Of a DNA stretch of 64,000 bases, positions 1 to 15,853 are shown piece after piece. The stretch comes from Tetraselmis striata (lineage: Eukaryota; Chlorophyta; Chlorodendrophyceae; Chlorodendrales; Chlorodendraceae), in NCBI GenBank assembly GCA_006384855.1, contig VCJN01002153.1, forward strand, positions 47,845 through 111,844, given 5' to 3'. Under the pieces are notes generated by a model. It saw nothing but the letters and a program-made list of their open reading frames with translations, searched no databases and was not told where the DNA came from. Each line of letters opens with the position of its first letter. Position 1 is the first letter of the stretch. The translations under genes were made by a program, and so were the position numbers.

Positions 1-408
1 CGACGTGTGGCGTGCAACCTGCGCCCGGATTCCCACCCACACGTTCATTTATTGTGATGCCTGTAATACACTCACCGGTTGTTACAACTTCAGGTGCGAG
101 GTACTGGTACGGGCCACGAGTGCAGGCCTAGGTAAACCCGTAGTCGTCGGTTTCACATGCCGCCGCGCTTCGTCTCCACCTTGTTTCCCCGCCGCAGTCA
201 CGCCGTACACTCGCTACTGCCGCGACCTCCCAACAGACGGTATCCGGCGGCGTGTCTAGCGTACAAGCTATGCCCACAGATTGAGGTCCTGCTACCCTGC
301 TCTGTCAATCAGCGTCCCTTGCGGACGGGGAGGGTGCTGCGGCGCGACGCATATCCCAGCTTCTCCCGGCTGGACCTGTCGATTCCGGCCCGGCTCCCGC
401 CGCCCGGC
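1..408. other. Upstream region of the exchanger gene, no gene seen
   Basis: No exon, promoter box or recognisable protein was found. Open frames run through from position 157 into the first exon of the next gene, but they lack family similarity. This stretch probably holds the 5' untranslated region and promoter of the exchanger. Confidence 0.4.
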
Positions 409-3400
409 ATGGCGGTGTCTGGCGGAGCAGCGCCCCAGGCGGCGGGCGCGCGGTCTCGGGCGCGCTCCAATCGGCTACGAGCCAAGCTGACACAGCTGGG
501 ATGCCGAATGGCGGGGATGGTGGCGTTGAGTCTGGTTCTGCAGCTCTTCTTCGCCGACGGGCAGAGCTTGAGCCGAAAGGAGTTGGGCTCGTTGGTTTGT
601 GACACGATAATGGCCAACGCGACGGAGGAGCACCCGGGGTGTCACCCGGTACGGCGCGGCCAGGCTTTCCTGTCGGCCGTCAACTTTCCCTTACCCAACA
701 TCAAGCATCAAGAAACCTGCGGGCCGACTGCTACCCTCCCCCCCCCCCCCCCTCCGCCCCTGGCGCGTCTAAACCTCCCCCGGGGAGTTACTTCCTCCGC
801 CGGCGGCCACCGCGTAGCGAAACGCGCGCGCCGATGCTGTACGGATATTGAGCACGCTAATATACGGATATGACGGATAGTACTGCGCATGCGGGGCGAG
901 CCGGCATCTACAGGCAGGCTCGACAACCCCACCACCCTCCGTGCTTCTCCCGGAACACTTGTGACCCTCTGAAGTCGTGCCAAAACTGGCCGCTGGAAGT
1001 GGGGGCCAAACGAGGTTGGGGTCCTGCGAAGGTGTTCCTACCGAGGGGGGCTCCGCCAGCCCGCGGGCGGCGCCAATGGCGGGCGCACTATTTTACTATG
1101 TATCCTTATTCGGCGCGGGCTGCAAGGAGGGGGGGGGGGGGGGGGGGATGCGAGCTGACGGGCGCTAACGAGGTGGCCCTGTAACTATACCCTGCAGATG
1201 GTGTCCGAGACAGCCACCGGTTTCTTGCTGGAGATTTACAGTAAAGGCGACGCCGCGGCGTCCGCCAAGGCGGAGGGCTGGGCGTACTGCCCCAGGTGTG
1301 TAGCAGGATCCCGGCGTATTGCCGGCTCGGCGCACCGTACGTGCGTATCACTGCCTGACGTCTCCCAGCGTTCCAGCGGCGGGGGCAGTGTTCTTATGCA
1401 GCGATTGTGATGTTTGTTTGCGTGATCGCAGCTTCCTCCTGTTGCCTGCGGAAAACACGTGGTCGCGGCCAGTGCGAGCCTTCCTGTACCTCGTGGCACT
1501 GCTCTACTCCTTCCTGGGGATCGCCATCGTATCGGACGTGTTCATGGCGTCCATCGAGACCATCACCAGCAAGCAAGTGAAGGTCCGAACACGCCGCTCG
1601 CTGGGATCTTGATCCAGGGCAAGCAACCAGGGTGTCACATACCGATCATGAGCACTGCCACTGAAAGCTATTTCTGCTATGTGCAGAATGCGCAGGGTGA
1701 GAACGAGGACTTCTGGAATCGCGACAGTGGCCAATCTCACCCTCATGGCGTTGGGCTCCTCGGCCCCAGAGATCCTGCTGAACGTGGTTGGCGTATGCTT
1801 TTCCTTGGACTCCGCGGCCGACCCCCTGGGCCCGTCCACCATTGTGGGCTCCGCCTCCTTCAACCTCCTCATCATCTCAGCCGTCTGCGTGTTGGCGCCT
1901 GCGCCCGAGGTCCGGAAAGTGCAAGGTCTGGATGTGTTTGGCGTCACCGCGTTCTTTTCGGTGCGTCTCACCTCCGCCTCCGCCTCCCCTGATGCCGCAG
2001 CCACCCTGAGCATTGGAAACAGTTCACGGTCGCCTGTTTATCCCCGTGTGACCGAATTGCTGTTTTGTGGCAGGTGTGGGCGTATGCCTGGCTCGTCATC
2101 ATCCTGCAGGTGCACACTCCGGGCGAAATCGACATCTGGGAGGCAGTCGTCACCCTGCTGCAGTTCCCTGTCTTTGTGTTCTTCGCCTACGCCCAAGACA
2201 TCAAGTGGCGGTTCAGGTGCCTCACCGGCGGCGTGGTCACACCGGAGGAGCAGGTCCTGAGAGCCGAGAGCCACCCCAACCAGAACCACAACTACCTGGA
2301 GTACCGCAGGAACGCGTGCAAAATGATGGAAGGAGGTACCCCCCCCCTCTCCTCCCTCCCTTCTCCCCCCCAGGGGCATCAGACCACACATTGCACTGAC
2401 GCATGTGTGTGTGCGTGCGTGTATGCGTGTGTGTGTGTTACAATTTATTCTTTCTTGACATATTCCGCTTCACTTGCTGGCGTGAACAAGTGTAGTATAG
2501 AGGCTCTGTAAGCTTGCTAGGCAAATTTTGTCAGCTTTGTGATTAATTGGCTTCAATGCCGTCTGAGATCTCAAACTCGGGTACTTACTCCGCATACAAA
2601 ATGCCATGCGAGTTGCTGCGCCGGCTCCAGTTCTCATGCAGTCCGTACTAGTATATACACCATGGAGTCGTGGCTGTCTTCCAAAGTGCTTTGATCACAT
2701 GCCCTCGACGCTTCCACGGAATTTACCGAGTGTTCTGGCACTGGTCCGCACAGCCCATCGTGAGGACATGGCAGCCGAGGATGAGCCGGAGCCGGTGGGA
2801 GAGGATCCACCAGAGTTCACGGAGACAGGCATGTACAGCGACCCCTACACCAAGGTCATCATCAACGGCGTGAGCAAGCAGACGGCCTGGAAGGTCAAGC
2901 GGCTGAACCCGCGCTGGAACGAGAAGTTTGTCTTTGATATCAACAGCTCCGACCCCAAGCAGATGACGGCCAAGTTTGAGGTGCGGCCGGCCGCTGGATG
3001 CAACACTGCCAGCTTTGATGTGCGGAGAGTGGCCTTGAGGACGGGGCCTGATAGGCAAGCTCCTCTGGTTGCAGGTTTACGACCATGATGAGCTCACCAA
3101 GGATGACTTCCTCGGGGAGGTCAGCCTGGACCTGAGCGAGCTGGCGAAGCATGACACCATGGAGCACAAGCTGAAGCTCGTCATCCCGAAGACCCCGGAT
3201 CTCAACGCCGGCCACCTCATGGTGGGGCACCCTCCCCCCCCTGCCCGCCCATAAGCAGGGTGCAGGTCCTTGTCAACTTTGTCACGCCGCTGAGCCTGTC
3301 TCTGGTGACCTGGCGCAGGTGGCGGTGAAGCTGCTCACCAGGTCAGATGATATGTGGAGCATCATGGTGACCGTCATCGCGGCGAGCAACCTGCAGGCCA

Positions 3401-4561
3401 TGGACACCCCGAACAAGGTCCTCGATGCCATGGCCCACTCCATCGGGCGCACCATCACGCGCATGAAGACCATGCAGCGCACCAAGGGCGTGCTGGGCGC
3501 CGCGTACTCAAAGCAGCTGCGCGAGGCCATCTCCCCCGGGGGCGCGGGCGATGACCTCACCACCATGGACTGCATCATGCATTTCCTCACCATCTTCTGG
3601 AAAGTCCTGTTTGCGCTCATCCCCCCGCCGGAGCTCTACGGCGGCTGGCTGTCCTTTGTGGTCTGCCTCATCTTCATCGGCGGTCTGACCGCTGTCGTCG
3701 GGGACATTGCGAGCCTCTTCGGCTGCGCCTCCGGCTTGAGCAAGTCCATGACGGCCATCACCTTTGTGGCCCTAGGAACTTCGCTCCCCGACACTTTCGC
3801 ATCGAAGGTGACCCACTGCTTGCTACAGCACAGGCACGGGTGGCATCCACTAAATGCCAAGTACATACGGTTAGGGTTTAACGTTTAGATTTTAGAAAAC
3901 CCTAAACCCCCATACCGAAAATGAATCAGACAGGGCCATGAACTTGTTGTTTTGCATCCTATAGCTTGGTGGGATAGGACTGCAGTGTCATTTAGTCTTT
4001 GATCCGCTGACGCACAAGTTGTCATTTCGTCGCCCGCAGTCTGACCAGTCGGTGTATGTTCACAGGTGGCCGCACAGCAGGAGGATACCGCCGACGCGGC
4101 GCTCGGCAACATCACCGGCTCCAACGCCGTCAACGTCTTCCTCGGCATCGGCCTGCCCTGGTCCATCGCCGCCATCTACTGGCACTTCAAGTACAGCAGC
4201 CCCTTCCCGGCCTCCTCCATCGGCTTTGTGGAGGGCGTCATGGTCTTCTCCGTCTGCGCGTTGATATGCCTCGCCAGCCTGGTAAGCCACCCGACATGCC
4301 ACCATCACCCCGCCCTCTGGGTGGCAGGCCTTGCCCCGCCCCCTCGGGCTCCTGTTCTGTTGCCCCGGTCTGACTGTGTCTCCTGATGTCTGGCGGCGCA
4401 GATGGCGCGCCGCGTGTTTCTGGGAGGTGAGCTCGGCGGCACCAACAAGGTGGCCAACGTGGCCTCCAAGCACCATCTATGTCTGCCTCTGGCTGACGTA
4501 CATCGGCATGTTCGCATACTTCGAGAAGAACCCCATCTTTAATGTGGAGACCAGCCGCTAG
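409..4561 (+). CDS. Na+/Ca2+ exchanger (NCX/SLC8-like) with C2-like domain; two apparent frameshifts
   Basis: Antiporter that would exchange Na+ for Ca2+ across a membrane. Exons read as 409-648 (tentative), 1198-1295, 1432-1576, 1687-1960, 2074-2335, 2754-2980, 3075-3221, 3319-3807, 4066-4281 and 4402-4561, about 751 aa. Exon 1 has a signal-like hydrophobic stretch. Both alpha repeats are present: ALGSSAPEILLNVVG (exon 4) and FVALGTSLPDTFASK joined across an intron to VAAQQEDTADAALGNITGSN. The tail has the family GGELGG motif. The cytoplasmic loop carries a C2-like domain with SDPYTKV and VYDHDELTKDDFLG in place of the usual Calx-beta domains. Splice phases agree except for two sites, near 1727 and near 4463, where one extra A must be skipped to stay in frame. 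The gene is therefore either decaying or affected by assembly errors. Family assignment is firm; exon 1 and its joint to exon 2 are uncertain. Confidence 0.88.
3865..3912. repeat. Fold-back of telomere-like TTAGGG/CCCTAA motifs in an intron
   Basis: Within the exchanger intron, a GGTTAGGGTTT motif is followed about 20 bases later by AAAACCCTAAACCC, its near inverted copy. It resembles plant/green-algal telomere repeat but is a degenerate single unit, not an array. Confidence 0.5.
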
Positions 4562-5059
4562 ACATAAGCTGCTCAAAGAGACATGGATGCAGCCAAACTT
4601 CACCAGGCCGGCGCAGCCTCCCCCCCCCCCTCCCCCCCTCTTCGTCATCTTCCTGCAAAACGATGATGGCGGCAACCCCCCCCCCCCCCCCCCCCTCGCA
4701 AAGGCAATCCCTCAATCAAGCGTGTCACCTGAGTGGCTTGTAGGTTCGTAGCCCGGGCAGCAGCAACAGCATGTAGGAAGCGCAACGGCATCGCGCTGTG
4801 CGCTGGCCGGGGGTACAAACACGATTGCCTCCTGTAAGCACAAACTATTACATATCTGCCTAGCACATCGAGCCGCTGCGCCTACTCCAAACATTCCGCT
4901 GCGGCACACTGCCGCCAGAGTTGTCTACCTGAACGCCTTTGAATAATATCAAGCAGGGCTGCCTGGGGTACCATGCAGTATCTGTATCGGGTGTATCGGG
5001 TTGCGTTCGGATGATTCGTCCATGTTGGGTAAGACTCGCAACGGTACACGGTAACAGGC

Positions 5060-5097
<38 letters not shown>

Positions 5098-5817
5098 AGG
5101 CAGTAATAATCCTGGATAAATATTCTATGATGCATAGTTTATTTATGAAAGGTGGTTATTTGTCGGATTAGTACGGACCTATTTCAAACATTCTCATAGA
5201 TTTGCCCCTCATCTGAAATATTCCTGTGTTAATTCGATAATGAATAGTGACGATACAGGTACGGCGGTTAAATTCCTGTACTTAAAATTGAGTGAAGGTA
5301 GAAAATACAGGCTTGAAGCAGCCGCCTGGATAGGGCCCCGGGGGGGGGGGGGGGGCAACGAATCGTCACCGCGCGCAGCAGTGACGCGCATCCCGTCGTG
5401 CCAGAAATTCCCGAACGTACCCTCGGGCGCTCGCCTCGTGGCGATTATAGTGTTGATCTCCCGCCAGTTGCTCGCGAATAACCTGGTGACAAATAACAGT
5501 GGCGGCGGCGTAGTGCGCGGCACCCGATGCTGCTGATCATATATCTCATTCGCCACATATATCGGGTCGAGGCTGACTTGCAGCGCATTGTCGGGTGGTG
5601 GTTATCGCCGAGAAGTAGTGGAGGGTGGCATTGTTAGCTTGAAGTAGGTGATGCTACCCATACAGCGACACCGTCTCTTGAGTACGTAGTGGGTATCGCA
5701 GCACACAACCTCTAATTGTCTCTGACCATATAGCCAGCGTCAGCACCGTGCCAATATTGATATACAGGCTGCGGGTATCTACCTGCGCGCGCTAGGCCAG
5801 CCCTATCGACTGGAAGT
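4562..5817. other. Intergenic, no gene seen
   Basis: It holds two C-tracts (around 4620 and 4677-4695), a poly(A) insertion described separately and a G-tract at about 5340-5356. No conserved protein or RNA gene was recognised. It should contain the 3' end of the exchanger transcript and the promoter of the next gene. Confidence 0.5.
5053..5106. repeat. 34-nt poly(A) flanked by 12-bp direct repeats
   Basis: An uninterrupted A34 run (5063-5096) is bordered by identical 12-mers AACAGGCAGTAA at 5053-5064 and 5095-5106, which overlap the run by two bases. This is the footprint expected of target-primed insertion of nothing but a tail; duplication plus slippage is the alternative. Confidence 0.6.
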
Positions 5818-9952
<4,135 letters not shown>

Positions 9953-12362
9953 GTCAAAAGCCACGCCAGCCAACAGCTGCAATGAAGACAAAGCTGCGCG
10001 ATGGGCAGATTGTTGAGCAGCAGATTACAGTATCTTAAAACAAAAAACACCTCATGGAGTCACGTGCTTTTATTTGTGGATACGACTTTTTGAACGGTGA
10101 TCCCGCTGCAAAGTAATCGTGTGTTCCCTGTTGCCGCTGCTGCAGCAGCAGTCTGTGCCGGTGCGGCTTGGTCCCGGCTGCCATAAGTTTTTGCCTTGAT
10201 CACTAGCTTTGCGGGCTACACGCGCACCTGCCCGCAGCATAGTGGCATTTCAATTTGTATAGCTACAGCTGTTGCTATAGAGATACATGCGATCACATCA
10301 CTGGCAGCATCATTACGATGCACTTCACATAAAGCGCTGAGTGATTTCGTCATTAGTCCGATCAAGGACATATCCATCACAGCATGATACAGTTCATCTC
10401 CTGAACATCGGAACAGCCGGTCGGGCGTGACCCGTAGGTGGAAAAAAGCAAGCATGGCGATGATATATCATACTTGTATTTGATATTGGATAAGGTACGT
10501 CTAAAATGGTGATTGTACATTCATTTATCTATATAGATGTACACATATGTGTATATATTTATATACATTCAGGCCAGGAACACTGCTGCTTATATACTAG
10601 GCCGTCCTATAGGAGGTCAGGACACTGTTGTATTTGCTGTGGAGGTATGATACGGTTTATACAGCGCTGCGCTGATTACCATCCGATGAAAATGTATCGA
10701 AGTCGGCAGCATCAAGAATGATGATCATGATGCATAGCGCAAGTGGCCTTGTGTATATTATGACCTTTACGCTTAGGTATAGTGGTATATAGACGCGGCA
10801 TGCTGGGCCTTGGGCTTCACATGGGATGTGATAAATGGCAGTGCGCCGATATGATGGCATCAGCGCACTTGCAGGAGCATCGTGGAAGCAGCCTCGCTTT
10901 TTGATATGCCACCATACTATCGCTCCTTATAAACCGACAAGACGATCCCGCATATCTTATCAAGCAACAAGTGATGAACGTAACCAGAAAATATCACACC
11001 GCACGACTTATGTTTCCTTCACTTGGGATTGCTCGTCTTGCTGTTGACACGCCGCCCCTCAATCCCTGCCTAATATATATAGCGCTGCCCTTATTGTTTT
11101 TTGAAATTTGCCCAAACAAGTAGCCACACTATCATTTAGTACCTGTGTATTAAATTTTACATATCGCCTATCAAATTTGGCGTGCGGCAACAGCCGCGCC
11201 TGCCGTAGTACTAAATAATAATACCGGCAGCTGCCAGCAGTCCAGTATAAGCATTGGCATGAAACTGCGACGCTGCTTTCATACGCATGACGGTGTGGCA
11301 CATAGATATCACATATGTCATGTATAATGGCATATATATGAATGCAAGCTCTAATAAGATGCCGGTGCTGATTCCGCGTGCCCGGCGGCGCAACGCCATA
11401 AAGCCTGCTGCCACACATACTTACTACCGAATGACTGAATTTGCTTGGTTGATGTGCTGATATTAGCTTCCTTCGCCAACGATATGCTGCCCGCTGTCGC
11501 GTGAGCGAGCAGCCTACCATTTTTAATTTCCTACAGGGCGGATGGTGCTTGCGGGGGCTACCATGATGCGCTGGCGCGTCAAATTGCATCATGCACCTAA
11601 AGCGTCGCTTCTATATTAAGACTGTCACGCATTACTCGAATGGGCCGACGCCCCAATCAACGGGTAGGGCGGACCTTTCGTGGTCGGTGCCGGGTATTTT
11701 GATGGCAGCGTTTTAGACGGTGATCCAACAGTGTTGGAAATTCTTTCACTAGCCTTCAGTTAGTCTTGCAGAATGCTTCGGCAATTTGCTTGATGACTAT
11801 AACGGAGCGTCGCCTACCCAGGGCTTATCCGTAACTGGATCGCTGCCTAAACGGCCGTCGTAGAGACGCTGCAAGGGTTTCACTGGTGCCAGCCCTGTCC
11901 CGGGGGCGGGGAAAAAAACGCTGATGATGATGCTCCGAAACCATATGCGGGGCACCTTCGCGGCGCGTCCTCGAAACCCTCTGTCGAAACAACGACGCTT
12001 TTTCCTTCCCCAGTACTTTGCGTGCATTCTCTGGACGCTCTCCCTGTCACCAAAAAGTTATAAAACAACGACGCTCGAGATGATGGGCGAGACTGAGAGA
12101 GCGGCGCGAGATGATGGCAACGTCTTCGGCGTCTCGTTGGTTAGGGAGGCATCGCAGCTGGGTGTGTCACTAGCCAGCACACAGGCTCGCTTGCACCCTC
12201 GCGCCAAAACCGAGAAACCCAGCGGCTCAGCGTGATCGCAAGAGTAATTTGCGCGGATATAAAGGGAATACGAGGTAGAGGTTAAGCGGCGGTGGTACGT
12301 ACTGGACTCCTACTCGTAGCGCAGACTACAGTACCGTCTACCCCACCGCCGCCGGCGACGCG
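9953..12362. other. Intergenic, gene-poor, with one LINE fragment
   Basis: AT-richer than the flanks around 10.5-11.2 kb. The only structure recognised is a LINE 3' end (listed separately) and, at about 11931-11965, a copy of a GCTCCGAAACCAT-containing repeat also present near 22751. No coding exon could be supported. Confidence 0.5.
11627..11918 (+). mobile_element. 5'-truncated LINE 3' end with short poly(A)
   Basis: This segment aligns by eye with the tail of the LINE at 53351-54057, beginning at CTCGAATGGGCC and running through the GGTAGGGCGG, CAGTGTTGGAAATT and TGCTTCGGCAATTTGCT blocks to GTCCCGGGGGCGGGG and a 7-A tail. Only the extreme C-terminal coding remnant and 3' untranslated region remain. 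No clear target-site duplication was seen. Confidence 0.8.
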
Positions 12363-13291
12363 ATGGCCGCCTCCTTCCCGGGCCAGAAGAGCGACGCGGA
12401 GTGGAAGGCGCAGCTGAGCGCGGAGGAGTTCCGCGTGCTGCGCGGCAAGGGCACCGAGGCGCCGCGGACGGGCGAGTGAGTGGCCTGGGCAAGCCGTCCC
12501 GACGCCGCATGCCTCGCCACTAAGTTGGCCACGGGGGCGCCACTCAGCGGGGCTGCCCCGATGGTCATTCCGTTCAACGCGCGATTTCAGCCTGAAGCCG
12601 TTTCGATTCTTAAAGCTTGAATCACCTCAGCTGAATTCCACCTAGTCTGAAGTGATTTATCCTCAGAGACACTGCGGCACAGCACAGCACAGCACAGCTC
12701 ATCCCTCTCGCCCGATGCCGCTGCCAGGTACGACAAGTTTTACCCGGCGGAGGGCTACTTTGAGTGCCGCGCCTGCAAGCACCCGCTGTACACAGGTACC
12801 AAACCCTGTCGCCTCAGGCCAGCTCGCTCTGCGCGGCGGCACACTGGCAGGCTACCTGCGCCGAGCTGACCCGATCCCCCCCCCCCCCCCCCCCCCCCGG
12901 GTGTACCGTGCAGCCAAGGCCAAGTTCGACTCGGGCTGCGGCTGGCCCGCCTTTGACAAGTGCTTCAAGGGCTCGGTGGCGATCGAGCGCGACGACTCCA
13001 TCCCGGGGCGCCCCCGCATCGAGATCATGTGCGGCAACTGTGGCGGTACGCGGCCACACCCCACCCCACCCCACCCCACAGCTGAAGACCCAGGGCGGCT
13101 GTGAATGAGCGACTCGTGCGCCACCCGCCTAGGCGCCGTCTGACGGGGGGCTGTGCGCAGGGCACCTGGGGCACGTGTTTGCCGGGGAGGGCATGACCGA
13201 CACCAACGAGCGCCACTGCGTCAACTCCATCAGCGTCAAGTTCGTGGACGGCGCGCCCCCGGGCGGCTTGGTGGAGGCAAAGGTGGTCTGA
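12363..13291 (+). CDS. Methionine-R-sulfoxide reductase B
   Basis: Reduces the R epimer of methionine sulfoxide in oxidised proteins, with thioredoxin-type reductants. Four exons join in phase: 12363-12475, 12728-12795, 12914-13045 and 13161-13291, giving 147 aa, a normal length for a single SelR domain. The zinc-site CxxC pairs are CRAC (residues 51-54) and CGNC (100-103). The conserved GCGWPAF is at 68-74 and the catalytic cysteine lies in RHCVNS (Cys124), so this is a cysteine, not selenocysteine, form. No organelle targeting peptide is evident, so a cytosolic enzyme is likely. Intron 2 has a C-tract just before the 3' splice site, and intron 3 a short ACCCC tandem. The ATG is the first of the open frame and gives the expected N-terminus. 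Confidence 0.95.
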
Positions 13292-13762
13292 CTCTTTGCG
13301 GGCGCATGGAGGACACCTGTCGGCACCGCATCATGCGCTCGAAGACAAGGCGACCACTTGCCTTTTGCCTGGGAGGCAGGCCGGGTGCTAACAAGTGCCC
13401 CGTTTTGCGCGTGGCCATGCTCCGGTATCGACCGGGGCGCGGCGATGAATGCGGCATGGAAAGTGGCCCATGCCGTCGGTCTCGGCGAGTGCTTGATTAC
13501 ATATATATGTACACAATGAATGCCGCGCACGCACACGCGCCGGGCGTTGGGCCGCCGGGTTTAAAAAATGGGTGCAAACACCTGAATTTTCAGTTTCCAA
13601 TGTGGTAGACTCAATCCGGTGCTGGTGGGATTGGCAGCATGGGATTGAGCCTTGGGGGGGGAGCGGGGGTTGCACCACGCAGGGGTGCACCCTCTGCACT
13701 GTACATGCCGCTGCGAGGGCTACAGGTCGCGGGTCGCTTGACCGGGCCCGGGGGCTCCCCCG

Positions 13763-15853
13763 TCACATCGGGCCGCCGGACTGCACCACCACGCGCATCG
13801 TCCGCGCGGGGTGCCCCTTGCCGGGCGCCGGCCGGGCCTGCCAGGCGTAGTCGGACAGGCCCCCAAAGCCGCGCACCGTTATCCTTTCGCCCTCCACCTG
13901 CGCCGCAACCAGGCCATTGCGCCGCGTCAGCCCATTGACATGCCGCTGGTGCCCTCTTCTCCTCGACAAAGCCGGAAGCACCACCCACAACTCGGTGGAT
14001 CGCACCATTTAATCCGAATGTCGCAAATACACCGAATTGCTCTGCATCATCGAGCCCGAGATTCCGCTCTATTCACGCTCTATTCATCTATTATGTATTC
14101 TAAAATAATTCCACATACATGAACTCCCCTCTCTCGTTGCCGCGTGGCCATACGAATAAACAGCGAACCTAAAGTCTGGTTGCAGCGTGCGAAAGTGAGC
14201 CGCAGTTGCCCAATGCACAGAGTGCATGCAGCATTGAGCTCAATGAGATGAATCCGTGCTTGAAGGCCTCACAGCCTGGCATGAACGCTGCCATGCTGGG
14301 ACGCGGCCCCAGGTGACTATTGGGCTCGACTACTGGGAGCCGAACAAAGCGCCGCATGCGACATGAACTGTTCATGCGTGGTTGGCGTAGGGGATGTGGC
14401 GTGCTGCGTGCGCGGGCCCACCTGAAAGATGAAGTATGGGGCGATCGACGCCGCGGGCGTGGCCACCATGGCCGGCACGTTCATGAAATGCACCCCGCCC
14501 TTTTGGCAGTGCGCCAGCCGCGGCCCGCGGCCGCAAAGCACCACGTTGGTGGCGGCGCTGCCGAGCAGCACTTCCCGCACCGCCTCCGAGTCTCCGACGC
14601 ACTCCTGGGTGCGCGTGCAGCACTCTGCGCCCGCACAGCCACACAGCGCAGTGTGACCACCGGCCGGAAGCAACACATTGGCCGGGCGGAATTCTTCCGG
14701 TCCGTGCGCCTGTGGGGGCGCCGCTCACCTTGGTGCACCGGGTCATGCGTCGCCACGATGACGCGCTCCCCCTGCCGCTCCGCTGCCGATAGAACTCCCT
14801 GCAGCCACTCCAGCTGCGCCTGCCCAACCCCCACCGCCTGCTTCGGCGACATGCCCTGCGAGTACGCCGTGCCGGTTGAGAAATCTGCCACACTTTCGTC
14901 CCTAAATTCGATGCTTATATTCCATGTGGCGTGAATGCAAGATTCGGTGGCGGGGGGCGCGGCACCTTTGTGCCCGGATTCGGAGTGCATTTCTGGTGTG
15001 TGTCCAGCACAATTAACCGCCAGCCGCATGGCAGCGCCCGCGTGTAGTAGCTCCCCTCCAGCCCAAGATGCTGTAGCACCGCCTGGCGAAACGACAACAT
15101 GCTGGCACGAGTGAGCGTCACGGGCGCAAGCCCCCTGCCTGCTCATTCCTCCGACCTATATAGAGGCCTGCTCACTGTTTCCATGTCGTCAGCATCACTG
15201 CGGACGCTCACCTTTGTGCTCAGCGCCGCCGCCTCGTTCCCGAAGGCGTGGTACACAGGCAACTTCCAAGCCTGCAGCTCCAGGGAGACATCGCTCCTCA
15301 TTAACAATCAAACACATTGCTGACTTTTTCTGCTTGGTCGAGACAAGTTCAAAGGGGGCGAGGGGGGAGGGGGGGGGGAGGGGGGGGGGCAGCGTATTTG
15401 CGAATATATGACGGTCACACTGGGAGTTACATCGACGACAATCCGCGGGATAGTACGCGAATGCGCGGTGGAATGTAGCACGACAGCATCACGCGCGCGC
15501 GCCGAGGGGGTGGGGTGGGGGCGGGGGGGGGGGGGGGGGGGGGTGGAGGGAAGCTCACCACCCGTGCGAAGTCGCTCAGTACTTTCTGCAGGTCCCGATT
15601 GCAGAGGTCCTGCAGGCCAAACGACGTGCTGTCACGTTAGTTACGTACCGCTCGCTAATACGCGTCAACGACCGACGCCACTGGGGATTTCACCGCCGCG
15701 GCCCGGCCGCACCTTGGACTCGTTGCCGGCCGTGAGGTCGCCGATGTTGATTGCGCAGCACGCCCCCTCCTTCTTCGAGACCCAGTGCCTCGCCGCGTGC
15801 TCCAGCTTGGCGAGGGCGTGCTGGTAGCGCCCCGGCCAACCCGTGCCGCTCAC
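13763..15853 (-). CDS. ADP-ribose/CDP-alcohol diphosphatase-like phosphoesterase, metal site degraded; N-terminus missing
   Basis: Calcineurin-like metallophosphoesterase of the Mn2+-dependent ADP-ribose/CDP-alcohol diphosphatase family. Exons on the minus strand: 15853-15713 (RYQHALAKLEHAARHW, INIGDLTAG), 15609-15559, 15271-15212 (LPVYHAFGNEAAAL), about 15115-14966 (GWRLIVLDTHQ), about 14901-14729 (QAQLEWLQGVL, ERVIVATHDPVH), 14624-14422 and 13897-13763 (VEGERITVRGFGG). Phases match at most joints; those on either side of the GWRLIVLDT exon are unresolved. The first exon, with the family D-x-Q motif, was not found upstream of 15857. The metal-binding GNH motif reads GNE, and the GHxH motif reads CGRGPRLAH. 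The GD motif and a THDPVH variant remain. The protein may be a pseudoenzyme or a decaying gene. The family call is good; activity is doubtful. Confidence 0.78.

Noticed and set aside
157-408. N-terminal extension of the exchanger in the open frame from 157
   Set aside because: No similarity, alternative start codon and Cys/Arg/Pro-rich GC-shadow composition; the ATG at 409 leads into the hydrophobic signal.
12814-13216. Minus-strand frames across the reductase exons
   Set aside because: Gly/Pro-rich shadows of MsrB and of an intronic C-tract.
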